Source: Paralichthys olivaceus (lineage: Eukaryota; Chordata; Actinopteri; Pleuronectiformes; Paralichthyidae). From it: 64,000 nucleotides of DNA. The notes beneath the pieces were generated by a model, which searched no databases, was not told the origin of the DNA, and saw only the letters and a list, made by a program, of their open reading frames with translations. The position numbers were made by a program, and so were the translations under genes. Location of the stretch: assembly GCF_024713975.1 (NCBI RefSeq), contig NC_091105.1, positions 22,837,439 to 22,901,438 of the forward strand, in the 5' to 3' direction. Positions 12,401 to 22,780 of this stretch are shown here, in pieces; positions within the stretch are counted from its first letter, which is position 1; each line of letters begins with the position of its first letter.

Positions 12401-15400
12401 AGATGAAGCAAACCTCCACTACATGTCCTCTCAGTGATGAAGATCTAGTTGTTATTTATCTGTATTGTAACAGGCCAAAGAGACACTTTATAGAGCTTTT
12501 GAAAACTAACTGGAGCTGGTGTAGGCAATTTCTTTCCCCCACAGATTCCTTGCCTCAGGGATAGAGATACAGCTAAATTCCAATTTCACATATCTTTGTG
12601 ATCACAGTTTGCAGCACAGCCACTCTGCACTCTCTTCTGTGAAACTGGTGTATAACTGCATTATAAGCTTCAAAGCCCCCCCGGGCCGGCCAGTTAGCAT
12701 AGCATATCTTTCTGTCACGAAAACAACACTCACTCATCGCAAACCCTCATCCCATTCTCCCTGATTCATGGGACACACGAACCTCAAGGAGGCACCGACC
12801 CCCTCTGATGGCAATTGTGATGTGTGAGACAGGGTCGACTCAAGGCCATGCTGAGTTTTAACCGAGGCCTGTGCGCGCTAATTAAAAATCCACGGGTCCA
12901 CTGAGCACAGGAGGGCCTGTGGCTAAACCTGGGGTGTGATGGTGGCTGAGCTGTGGTCAGTGTGAGCAAGAGTGCAGACAGTTGGATGGAGACACAGGCA
13001 GAAAGAAAAAAAGCCGAGAGTATGTGATGGAGGAAATGCCTACACGCTTTGCATGTTCCCTTTTGTGTTTGCGTGTGTGACAAGGGAGGTTGAGGGAGGA
13101 CACACTGAGTGTCCGCAGAGCTGTTCGCCTCCAGCATCAGCGATCTTGACCTTGGTGGAGGAGCTGAGAGAGCGCTGGTGGTGACGGATGACGCCCCTCT
13201 GACTTGGGATATAGATCCAGTGCAGAGACACAACGGGTAGCTCTCTGCAGTGCTTTCACATGATGCTGCAGTGCTGCAGTTAGCCCGAGCTGCTTTAGAT
13301 TTATGTGCGTCTGCTTGGGGTGATCAAACCAGAGAGGACTCATGACTCCCTCACACACCCAGTGGAATATTACAGTATTCAGCGAGGCCGTTTTATATCA
13401 TTATATATGAGTGAAAAATGAGTATTTCTCTGCAGGCCCGTAGATCTACTATATATTAACAGGGAGATATTTCACAGAATTTCTTACGTGAAAACTTTTT
13501 AAAGGTCACTAGACAGGCACAGATACCAGTGGGTTTATATTAAAGCTGCAAAATGTTGGAATCTAGTGCTTTAAGTCTTCTTTCCTTATCATCTCATGAA
13601 AAAGGCAACATTTACCAGAATTCAGGGTGTTTAATAAAAAACAAAAAACTGTGAACCCACATCAAGACCATGAAATACATAAAGACACAATTAGTGCTAT
13701 TGATGATATAATATGTTTATTAGTTCAGCCTCCCTGTTCGTCAAACATGGCTCAATTAATTCAGGTTGATCTTGTTCATTCTCACCCAGTGTTTTTTGAA
13801 AATTGATTTGTTCATCTCAAATTTAAGTTATCCTGAACAATATTCCATATTTTTTTATTAAAGGCAAAACAAAGCAGAAAATGAAAAACTTAATAACTAG
13901 TCATATAACTGGAGGAGACTGACCTCTGCAAAGGAGGTTATGGTTTCTTGACTACTGGACTGATAACCATGAAACATGATGGCATAGGGTGTGGTACGTG
14001 TAAAGGAAGAATCCATTCAATTTTGGTGCATATCCACATCAGGGGTGGATCACTTTCTTTAACATTTTCACATAAAGCGTACTTCAACATTTTCCTTTAT
14101 ATTCTCAGAGAATAATTCAAGCCTCATACCCTCATATGCATGAGTGTGTGTAATTTTAGCAGCTTGATTGAATTTAAGGGGAGTGTGCTACTAGTTTGAC
14201 TGTTAATGAAGTTTTTCTTTGTATTGTGTGCCTCATTGTTTTCACAGTTTCACCATGATAGGAAGCCTGAAGTCCATTTCTCCTCTCTATGTAACTGAAC
14301 ATCAGTAAGAGGTTCCAGATAAGTTCACCAAGACTTAAATAAAGCTAGCTCAGTTATACACGTCTGGAGAACAGGACTCAGGTCTTTTCATATACAGCCA
14401 ATGTATTCTTCATTAATTCTGCATTATAGTGTGTCCTGTAAGTGTAGATATACAATATACAAACCCACTGCAGTTTTCCTGGCACCCTAATATTTCAGAA
14501 ATACTGCAAAGATAAACCAAGTTGGCATGAAAAGGTGCCAGAACTGTTTTTGTAGCTGCAATCTGAAAGATAAATCCATAAATGTTGATTTGTTACACTA
14601 CAACTGAGTGGGTTTTTTTTCTTACACTGCAGCAGAGGAGTGCAATACAGCACTAATGACCGTCGTCCTCTCTGTCCACTTAAGTGATCGATGTAAAGTT
14701 GATCAAATGATCAAATCAAGCTGTAGAGGGCAGGGTAGTTACGAGCTGTAAATTATTTGGTCGAACCTAAATACAGTTGTGGAAGCACTCAAACATTTTA
14801 CATAAAAGTAAAATTAAATAGACAAATGTAGTCAAGTAAAGGAAGCATCAAATTAACTTTTCTACTTGAGTAAAAGTGAGTTAGTATTTGCTTTTAAAAA
14901 TACTGAAAGCATTAAAAGTAAAAGTACTTCCCTAATGTGATGTTTTACCACAACATTTTGGCTGTGTCTTGGTGGTGGCCTCTTCTGAAACCATTTTAGT
15001 GGTTTTCGTTACCCGCTCTGATTTGATCAAAGCACCAATCCCCCTACTTGTTGCTGATTACAGTATTTTTAAAAATATGATAAAGAATGAGAAAATGTGG
15101 TGGTGTAGAAATTAAAGATATTTGCTGAAATATGTAGTGGAGTCTTAAGTAAAGACCAGATATCTGAAATATGTGCGTGTCAGTGTATTTTGTTACATCC
15201 CAACAGAAATACTGTGCAATCAACGTAATAAATACACTGTCGACATAAAGAAGTAAAAACAAGAACAGAGTTCAGAGTTGTGCTGGGTGGGTGAAATGGT
15301 TCTTTGAGACAGTAATAGCTTTTGATATGAGTTCTGTCCTGACTGCAGGGCTCTCTGTGTGACAAAGTTTGTGTGTGTGTGTTTGTGTGTACTTTCGCTG

Positions 15401-16919
15401 AGGGTGTGTGGTTCCGGTGTGAGTGACTTGGCCGTATCTTCCTGAGCTGTCCAGACATCTTAGTAATGCGACAGCAGTGGAAGAGGCAGGTGACACCTTC
15501 AGGACAAGTAAACAGCTCACGCTTGGTCAGGTATTTCATTACAGTCACTCATGTCCACTGGGCAAGATAATGTGTTATAATCACCGCTACGTGTGCGTGC
15601 GGGTGTGAAAGACAGAGGCACAGAGGGAGAGAGAAAACACAGTCGCACACAAGGCACCTTCATCTCCTCAAATGAATGAAATAAACCCCAGCAGTGCAGT
15701 TAGATAACAAACCGGAGATAATGTTGTTAAGCCCCTACAGGAAAGGGAAAAGTGGAGTGAGTTTTTCTTGCTTACTGCAAAGAGATATCTAATAATTTGA
15801 TTGCTGGAACAACAGTGTCACTCGGCTCAACTGGGACTTGAAAGAGCGCCTTTTGCTTTTTTAAACAGAGGCCGCAGAACAAAAAGAAAAGTGACAAGGA
15901 CGAACAAAAGAGGAGAGGAGTGCGAATCGCCCACCTCTTAACTCTCTGCAGACAAGTAAAAATAAGCTCGAACACAAACGTTCACACAGGAGGAGTAATC
16001 CCTCGTCAATTTATATTTAATCTGCCTCTCATTTTCAAGAGGGATTAATTGCAATTTCCTAATCTGCGCAGTGTCCCTGAATCAAATCTCATCTGGGCCC
16101 TTTTCCCCCGTGTGCGGCCCATCTCAGAAAATCTCCCGTCTGGCTGTCTGTCAACACAAGTCTACCTATAACCACCTCTGAGGCTTAACTAGAATCAGAC
16201 ACAAGCCTTGATGAGAGAGCTTACAAAAGCAAACACTGGGGCTCGGTCCACGTGGGCCTGTGAAATATGATCTGTGGGAGTTTTAATTTAGACTGACACT
16301 GCCTAAGCCTCATATTCAACAAACCATTTTCATTACAAAGAAAACCCCATGGATGTGCAGTCAAAAACTGAGTTTCTATTCAATATTTTTCTTGGACCCT
16401 GAAGCAGCATTTAGACCATTGTGAGACCCAGTGAATAATAATCTCCAGTGAGACAGGTTTTGTGGAAGTTTAACCATCTATGGTTACACAACACACTGTA
16501 TCATTGTCACCTCTATCACATCAGCAGTGGGCTACACCGCCTGACTGTTACATGCTTTTTATAGATACCTGGCAAATATCTGTTTGATAAGAGCACAGTC
16601 TTTTGTATCAGTCTAACCATTGTCCATAGAAAAAACAAAAGCAACTTAAATTTATGTTCATATTATAATAATACCCACAGGATCTGTTTGTTCCACTATT
16701 AATGCTATATATGTTCATGCTATGCAACATGGTCGAGGACTCACCCTGAAGTAATCGCTGCATGCTGCCAGGACGGCTTTGTGGGCGTGGAACTTCTGCT
16801 CGCCGGCCACCAGGGTGACATCACACAGCAGGCCGTCCTTCCTCTGCTGGTTGAGGGCGGAAAGGACCAAGTCCTGGTGGGACTTTGAGTGGCAGAGCCT
16901 CTGTCCTGTCAGCATCTCC
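412..16919 (-). CDS. klhl32: klhl32-like BTB-BACK-Kelch protein, partial (five internal coding exons)
   Basis: Coding exons in transcript order: 16919-16745, 11767-11660, 7789-7691, 4069-3854, 1138-412, about 441 codons, all frames joining at AG/GT sites. Exon one gives the BTB start (motif [14 protein letters not shown]); exons two and three finish the BTB ([18 protein letters not shown]); exon four is the BACK domain ([15 protein letters not shown]); the last finishes BACK and enters the Kelch propeller ([33 protein letters not shown]). The pattern follows KLHL32 as I remember it, including [10 protein letters not shown] before the BTB. The family acts as substrate adaptors for Cullin-3 ubiquitin ligases; no substrate can be read here. 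The last exon ends in TCA G|gt, so the remaining Kelch repeats lie left of base 1. The first exon begins mid-codon (g GAG ATG), so a further 5' exon must exist; I did not find it. It could be klhl32 or a paralogue; the neighbourhood favours asking that question. Confidence 0.85.
2860..3090. promoter_or_regulatory. Candidate conserved non-coding enhancer in klhl32-like intron
   Basis: The block is low in simple repeats and dense in homeodomain-type cores: cctaatcagaggctgatta, ggtaattgtgcc, ctgattgttttcaatcag, gggcctaatcag, plus a MEIS/TGIF-like tgacagctg. Such clustering is typical of developmental enhancers in vertebrate introns. Sequence conservation itself could not be tested, so this is inference. 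Confidence 0.4.
3249..3288. repeat. (CA)n microsatellite
   Basis: Uninterrupted CA run of about 40 bp. Confidence 0.95.
3436..3479. repeat. (TG)n microsatellite
   Basis: Uninterrupted TG run of about 44 bp. Confidence 0.95.
3819..3844. repeat. (CA)n run beside the BACK-exon splice donor
   Basis: In the sense of the klhl32-like gene this is a GU run starting about ten bases inside the intron, after AAG|gtactggga (donor at 3853-3852). Confidence 0.9.
4070..7690. other. klhl32-like intron, AT-rich
   Basis: No exon seen between the BACK exon and the exon at 7691-7789. It contains a TA run at about 4553-4570 and the inverted-repeat element at 4761-5305. The rest is AT-rich with frequent stops in all frames; no other structure was recognised. 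Confidence 0.65.
4761..5305. mobile_element. Inverted-repeat non-autonomous DNA transposon (MITE-like), copy 1
   Basis: The left arm begins aaagggatagttcaccgaaa and reads attatctactcaccact ... ggagttttaggggtaaaca ... gcagccaaatccaat. The reverse complement of the right part (about 5160-5280) reads attatctactcaccact ... ggagtttcaggggtaaaca ... gcagccaaatccaat. The arms are over 100 bp and can form a long imperfect hairpin. The extreme right end looks eroded. A partial second copy lies at 25315-25433. Confidence 0.75.
8460..8930. promoter_or_regulatory. Candidate conserved non-coding element
   Basis: Balanced composition without simple repeats and several homeodomain-like cores (caagtaatactg, caggtaatacc, ggttaatctgtcagg, tccattagtcag, gggtaataaccc). 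No frame looks coding. Only the site clustering supports it. Confidence 0.3.
9537..9911. mobile_element. piggyBac-type MITE with TTAA target duplication
   Basis: The element runs from AGGTTCAGTGTGTAGAATTT (9541) to AAATCTTACACACTGGACCT (ending 9907); the ends are near-perfect inverted repeats and both are flanked by TTAA (9537-9540 and 9908-9911). It is about 367 bp with no open frame, so non-autonomous. TTAA duplication is the signature of piggyBac-class transposases. A diverged partial copy of its right half is at about 45700-45850. Confidence 0.85.
10440..10810. promoter_or_regulatory. Candidate conserved non-coding element
   Basis: Contains aaaattaggagcaattacaaag, cgtacataatccgctag, gcttattggacc and ggttattggaaacaatcac: clustered ATTA, CCAAT-like and SOX-like (ACAAT) cores with no simple repeats and no coding frame. 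Inference only. Confidence 0.3.
13921..14170 (+). repeat. Interspersed repeat, copy B
   Basis: Starts cctctgcaaaggaggttatg and continues through gaagaatccattcaattttggtgca, atcaggggtggatca, ctttaacattttcac and ctcagagaataattcaag. The order matches copies A and C. Confidence 0.75.
16000..16300. promoter_or_regulatory. Candidate conserved non-coding element
   Basis: Contains tttaatctgcctctcatttt, gggattaattgcaatttcc and taatctgcgcag, then cleaner, less AT-rich sequence without repeats. Several TAATC/GATTA bicoid-type cores. No coding frame; inferred from site content only. Confidence 0.3.
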
Positions 16920-16929
16920 CTACTGCTAC

Positions 16930-16951
16930 CCACACACACACACACACACAC
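16930..16951. repeat. (CA)n run beside the BTB-exon splice acceptor
   Basis: On the sense strand of the klhl32-like gene this is a TG run followed by ggtagcagtag|GGAGATG; it takes the place of a normal polypyrimidine tract. Confidence 0.85.
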
Positions 16952-17499
16952 ATGAAGTGAATATGTAGTTGAACTGTAATTGGATTTTCGGATAAGCTCT
17001 ATTATAATGTTACATAACAATAGGAACATCTACTACTTATAGTACTACTACCAAAGCTTCTTTCATTATTACTATAACACTCCTGCTGCTACTATGACTA
17101 CAACAGTAATTTAACCCTTTAACACACACATCCCTTCTGCAGATAGATGCATTTCCTGTATACTCCTCACACTGCTTCGACAGTACAGTGGATAGACGTC
17201 TACATGGCTACGTGGCTGCACTGACGGCAATGTAAGTTGGTCGGTCCACAGAAAGATCTAATCAACTGCTGGATGAATTGCCATGAAATGACCATGGTGC
17301 CCGTAGGGTCACCGGCAGATCAGAGTTCTCCCGTCAAATTTGTCCCAGAGGAGTTGAAATGATCAGTTGTGGTTTGAATTGATCGATTGTAATGACTTTG
17401 ATCCTCACTTGACTTTCTGTCTGGCTCCAACCAGTGATATCTGTGGTTTTTAATGGTTTTGATTACCTGTATGGATTGTTACGTTAGCATTGACACAGA

Positions 17500-17550
17500 G
17501 CCATAGACTATATATAAAGATGGACGACGCGTCTCCACTTCCTCCTAATA
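17500..17550 (+). repeat. Short dispersed repeat (ccatagacta-tataaagatggacgac family), copy 1
   Basis: ccatagactatatataaaga followed by tggacgacgcgtctcc resembles the reverse complement of 37180-37325, where agatggacgacatgac and ccatagacta recur. Confidence 0.55.
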
Positions 17551-20500
17551 TATCTAGAAATTAAGCCAGAATATCCAGATATAAGTGCCGCCATCTTGTG
17601 TATTTGAGCTGAAGTCTGTGCAGTGATTGCATTGATGGCCCTGACAACACACATGCTCGACCAATTGTGAATCCGTTTTTCGAAATATACCAGAAATATG
17701 AGCACTTGAACAAACATCAATTTGATAAGAAGTGCATAAAATGACAGAGACCACTTTGGGGAAAAAAATTGATTACTTTGGCCCATGTCCCATCCATTAG
17801 CAGAGCATTTAGCTCATAACACACCACAGTGCTCAAGTACAGCCACACAAAGCTGCAAGCTGTCTTAGTCTCGCTGACACTTTAGTTGTGATATTTTAAT
17901 ACAAAGAAGGTTTTAAAAATTACTACAATGAAACAATGGCAATGCAAAGCAAGATGTCTGATTAACCATGAGATTCATTCAGTATATACAGTATATGTTT
18001 TTGTTGTAGCAGTAAAACTTGTGCATAGTGCTAGCATCACATGGGGAGAGCAGAGGGTGGCAACATGTAATTTTCTTTTTCTGCACGATGTAGACGTGAG
18101 AAATGTGAAAGATTTGTTTTTCTTACTTTTTAATATTTTACTTTTTGCCATGAATGCTATTTCCATTCTCTCCTGGCACTTTAGTACCCATTAGAACGTG
18201 TCTCACAGTTCTCATGTTAGATTCCTTACGATGGATGAGACAATCTAACTGACTATGGAACCCATCTGCTACAGTGTGGCTGACTTACTGAGCAACTGAC
18301 TGACGGTGCTGTGAACCCATGTTGCAGGAAATATAACCACATTTTTTCCAAACCCATCCTCAGTCCCTCTCTGCTTGTACTCATCCATCAGCAGCACACC
18401 ACCCTATCTAACTAAGCCCATCTCTGTCCACTGACAGTCCAGGCCGTCACTCTAAATGCTGCTGTCTGCAGGGAGGCCTGCTCTGTCACCGTCATGGTGA
18501 TGGCGTGTAAGACAGAGGAAATAATGGGTGTGTGGTGGTGCGTGCGTGCGTGTGTGGGATATGGGCCAGCAGTAGGATGAATGATGAGTCAGGCTGTTTG
18601 CTTGTTTGTTCGACTCTGCCATATAGAGGGAGATCCGAAGGGAGAGAAGAACAAAATGGACGGCTTTAACGAGGGATGGAATGATGATGATGATTATGAA
18701 TATGTTGAAATATATATGAAAATAAAGATAAAAGGTGAAAACTATGATGCTGTGTGCACTTTTAAAATGCTCAGTCATGAAATATTTTAATTTAATGAAA
18801 CAGTTTGAAGCAGCAGAGACAGAAATAGTCTGATTATTTACCACTAGCATGCCCTCACCCAAATATAACAGAGATTACATTTCCCATAATGCAACAGATA
18901 GCATATTTTTTGCCTATGTCTCCAGTTCTGCATAGTGCCCTTAGTAATACCACTGGGGGTGGATCTCTAAAACCCTGCACATGGTGCTTTATAAAGATAA
19001 ACAATGGAGTCCATTCTATTGACTAGCACTTCTACATTTATCTTACTGTCAACAAATCCCAAGACAATACGAAAACCAATAATGAACTGAATTCATCCAA
19101 GTAACAAATATTGACTGTGTAGCCAAAGCCTGATATTCTTCTGGGCCATAGAGCTCCATGTTTTCCCAGAACAACTCAAATTCTAATAAATCAGCTTCAA
19201 AGGGGAGAAATATGTTCCTCTCTTTGCTATGAAAGAGGATACTGTAGCTTATCAGGAGTCAACGCAAAATCATATTATGAATATAATATTGTTTTCCATT
19301 TTTGTCTTGTGGAATGAGTTTGCTCGAGAATTAGAGTCACAGACAAGCTGCACAGACAGTTTTTGAGAAATGGAATAAGACATTTTTGCAGACAACACAA
19401 ATTTAGAAGACACAACTTTCTCCTTACAGGGCGGTTTTCCCTTGTCTAACCTCCACAAACAAAAAGGACTATTTTTAGAGAAAGCTACCAGAGTCTGCAC
19501 ACTGGGAACACCTCTACGGAACATCAGGTTTTCATCCTCTGGTCCAAATAAGGAAAGGTGTTCTCTGTGCCAAGTAAGAGGCTCCTTGCCAGCAGATGTC
19601 CATGCATATACAGTTATTACTTTAAGAGTTCTATTCTCTTTGAGCCTTGAGCATCTTTGTTCAATCCATGCTACCCATTGAGGCTGGGTTTAGAAGACAT
19701 GCCCCCTAGACAAAGAAAGAGCAGATGAAGGAGGTGGTGCTACTGTATGTGGCTCCTGAGGACTGCAGTCTCCTCACTGGGCACATACATCAGCCTGATA
19801 GGACAGAACAGCACGTCAGCTTTACTCAGTCCATCCACTGACCCAGTGGCACTGTGACAGCCTCCTGTGCAATGTGTGAAGGGGATGCAACCACATGTCA
19901 GGCCTAATGCTGACTTCTCCCTTCTCTCCACCACACTAGTGTTGACTTTGACTATTCTTTGTCACTGCTCTTTCAAGGCCTTTTCATGTAAAGCACAGGC
20001 ACAGTGACAGCCACGGGCGGCAGGACTTCAGAGAGGAGAAAAAACAAGCTCAGCACTTGTCAAAAAACAAGCTGGGAGTCCGGATAACACCGAGTCTTTC
20101 TGGTGTAGCTACAACCTTGACATAATGTGCAACACACCTGAATCGGATATACCACAGCCTCCAGTGACATAAAACCCATGAAGCAGCATTGGAGGCAAAC
20201 AGAGGTCAGCAAGCCACTCTGGATACTCTGATCAAAACACTACTCACTTCTCACTCACTGTACAATATGTCATCCCATGTCTACTGGTATTGATACTTTG
20301 CAGGAGAAAGCCTATATGCATGTGGTTCATCTTAGGCAGGGCTGAGGGTACTAAAGGCTGCTTTTGAGTGGAGTCCAGCCCTGCAAGATGTAGTTATTGA
20401 TCTGCTCATGAGTGACCTTCAGACGCATGGTCACAGACGAATGCTACTGATTTATGATGGATAGAAGGAGTCCAACCCCAACAAACGCAAAGGCATGTGG

Positions 20501-20639
20501 CAGACATTTCATATACTGTTTAATGATGTGAAGGTGTACTGCAATCATGTTTACAAACCTCATCAGGAATACAACTTGGGATATAAAATATATATAATTC
20601 AGCTGCGTGTCCCATACCTGATAGATGTATAGAAAGATG

Positions 20640-20717
<78 letters not shown>
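20640..20717. repeat. (GATA)n tetranucleotide microsatellite
   Basis: About 19 consecutive gata/atag units. It gives rise to a meaningless repetitive reading frame on the minus strand. Confidence 0.97.
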
Positions 20718-20859
20718 CTTTCCATCACTTCAGAAAAAGATTAAACATATCCGGAAGGTGGATATATTTAGGGTCTGATAAGCACAAGTAGGCCATTGTT
20801 CCCTGCAAAACATCGTAATCTCCTGACTGAAAACAACCACAGTGGTTCAATTTTACGCA

Positions 20860-21310
20860 CACGAGACAATTACGCACGGCCGACGCGCAGGAGGGACTGA
20901 TCTGTGGGAGGAAGGTTTGTGTTGCCAGAGGAGAACACTGTTAGTGCATTGACCGGCACGTTCCAAAAAAGATCCCCCAGCTGTCACACGGTCTCCTAGC
21001 AACAGGCCGGCGCCTCGGTCCACAAGCTACAGAGACAGAGTCAACCTCCGCTTGTTCGAGCACAATAATCCTGTTGCATCCATCACTCAACCCTATCCCA
21101 GCCAGAATTCTCCTCAGTGCACCAGCTGGCTTTGCAGGGATCCACGGTGCTCGGCTGCCTCTCACATCTGACTGTACCACAGCTTAGAATACGCACCTCG
21201 TATGAATGTATCGTGAATCAGTCCCGTCCCCTTTGGCGGCGCCTCCGTTACAAATGTCATTTGATGTCCGAGGCTGGTGTCTTTGCGTCCGCGGCGACAA
21301 GAGAGAGAGA
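20860..21310 (-). promoter_or_regulatory. CpG-rich candidate promoter/5' exon region of the klhl32-like gene
   Basis: After about 4 kb of AT-rich intron-like sequence the base composition turns GC- and CpG-rich (gacgcgcag, ccggcgcctcgg, gtccgcggcgac). An RFX X-box-like site GTCTCCTAGCAAC lies at 20991-21003. No coding frame here matches the expected KLHL32 N-terminus, so any exon in it is probably untranslated. It lies about 1.3 kb from the fzd6 first exon on the opposite strand, so the two genes would be transcribed divergently. Inference from composition and position. Confidence 0.4.
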
Positions 21311-22619
21311 GCGGGGCGACAGATGCGCTCAGCCACCGCGGACACTTTATTGGTTTACACTGTAGCACCTAAATTGTTACATTATAACCCCGCCTCTCTC
21401 TCTCTCTCCCTCTCTATCTCTCTCTCTCTCTCCCTCTATGGCAGTCACATGAATGTGAACACAGACAGGATGCAGCGCCCCCTGGTGGGTAATTGGAATA
21501 CGGCAAGTGCACATGTGTAGGCTCCCCTAGAAACACAAGGGGAAATGTCGGGTTGATGTAAGCTTTGTGTAGCTCGTACAAGAGGTTTTAATACTTAAAA
21601 ACAAACAACAACCTTAACTATAATAGTAATAATAACTCCATACTGTAAACTTTGTATGTGTCTAGTGTCTTTAACAAAACCATTTTACAAGGTCATACCA
21701 TCATGCATTTTATTCTATTTTTATTTTATTATTCGACTTTTATTTTTACTCTGAGAGTCATTGCTGGGTTTTAGTCCTTTAATAGTCGGTTTTAGACACA
21801 TTTGATAAATACTGCGGGATGTAGTTCACACCATTAAACTGTATTTAGGAAAACTCCACATTCATCCTTTATCTCTTCATTTTTAGATTATATCTAGATT
21901 ACTTGTGAAAATTGAAATTTTTTACTTTCTGATAAATACCCTGACTCTGTTGGGCAAGCACTTTATTCGTGGATGTAAATATTTAAAAGCCAAGCCTTTC
22001 GAAGAATGAACCAAAGATATTTGCAACATCTCTTCGATGCACGAGGGACAAAAATGCCCCTGACTGGACTCGTGTATACTGCTTGGATTGGATCCTTTAT
22101 TTATTTATTCAATTATATATGCCTTACGTTTGTTGTGTTATATTGTCCTCTATACTGTGTCAACACCGTTGTGAGTTTTGAAATGTTGATAAATGCCTTA
22201 AATGCCTTTTAATCTTCCCATGAAAAACCAAAACCACTGTTGATATGGATGCAGGAACTGTGATGAGAAGAAAAAAATAAGATCCAAACACTGTCTACAT
22301 GAATATTAACAATGACATCATCCAATAGACGCAAGAGAACAGTGTGACGTCACAATATGCTTTAGATACAGAGTTCCACACACAGTGATTGATCTGCACA
22401 CATGCTGCGTTCAGGTGCTCCCCGTCATACCCAGACTGTCACAAAAACTAACCCCCCCCCCAAAAAAAAAAAAACCCCACACAGGAGACAAGCTCATTTA
22501 ACACAAATATTATATCAACACAATCATGTGCCGACTCTTTTTGTGAACCAGTTTGAACATATGTTCGCATCGACACTCACACGCGTATGCAGTGAAGTGG
22601 TCACATTTCCCACTGCAGT
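21311..22619. other. Intergenic stretch between the klhl32-like gene and fzd6
   Basis: It starts with a CT-rich run (about 21391-21436), then AT-rich sequence with no exon signal. A full CRE palindrome occurs at 22345-22352. Poly-C/poly-A runs lie at about 22449-22474. Confidence 0.6.
22345..22352 (+). promoter_or_regulatory. CRE palindrome TGACGTCA upstream of fzd6
   Basis: A perfect 8-bp CREB/ATF site about 280 bp before the presumed first exon of fzd6. Function is inferred from position only. Confidence 0.4.
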
Positions 22620-22780
22620 TGAACGCCGCTCATAGTTGAGAGCAGGCGGAGAAGCGGAGGTTGAGGCTGGAGGCTCGGAGCCGGAGTCTGTCCCAGGAAA
22701 CACGCCGACGAATCCCCCACAGGTCCACACCAGCTGTCTCCATGTAGTCAGCTGCGTCTCCAACTCCTGTGCAGTTGAGG
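22620..22780 (+). other. fzd6: fzd6 5' untranslated exon (probable)
   Basis: GC-rich segment ending in gcagttgagg|gtgagtgttt, a strong splice donor at 22781. The next usable acceptor is ttttcag before the ATG at 24223. Neither a coding frame nor the transcription start can be fixed from sequence; the left edge is approximate. Confidence 0.55.

Larger units (their letters stand above)
11768..16744. other. klhl32-like intron
   Basis: No exon seen. It has a CA run at about 12181-12203, repeat copy B at 13921-14170, a short TG tract near 15368-15390, and a conserved-looking stretch at 16000-16300. Open frames here (for example 12784-13233 and 15180-15548) show no domain and have no supporting splice context. 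Confidence 0.6.
16920..20859. other. klhl32-like 5' intron region
   Basis: Lies between the first BTB exon and the presumed promoter. It contains the CA run at 16930-16951 beside the exon acceptor, a short dispersed repeat at 17500-17550, GAT-rich sequence near 18680, and the GATA array at 20640-20717. The missing N-terminal exon should be here or just beyond; I could not find a frame resembling it. Confidence 0.5.

Noticed and set aside
12784-13233. 149-codon minus-strand frame in a klhl32-like intron
   Set aside because: Pro/Ser/His-rich low-complexity translation without recognisable motif or splice support.
15180-15548. 122-codon minus-strand frame
   Set aside because: Contains His-Thr runs from a TG tract and no conserved sequence; chance frame in an intron.
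20444-20728. Frame with Ser-Ile-Tyr-Leu repeats
   Set aside because: Translation of the GATA microsatellite.
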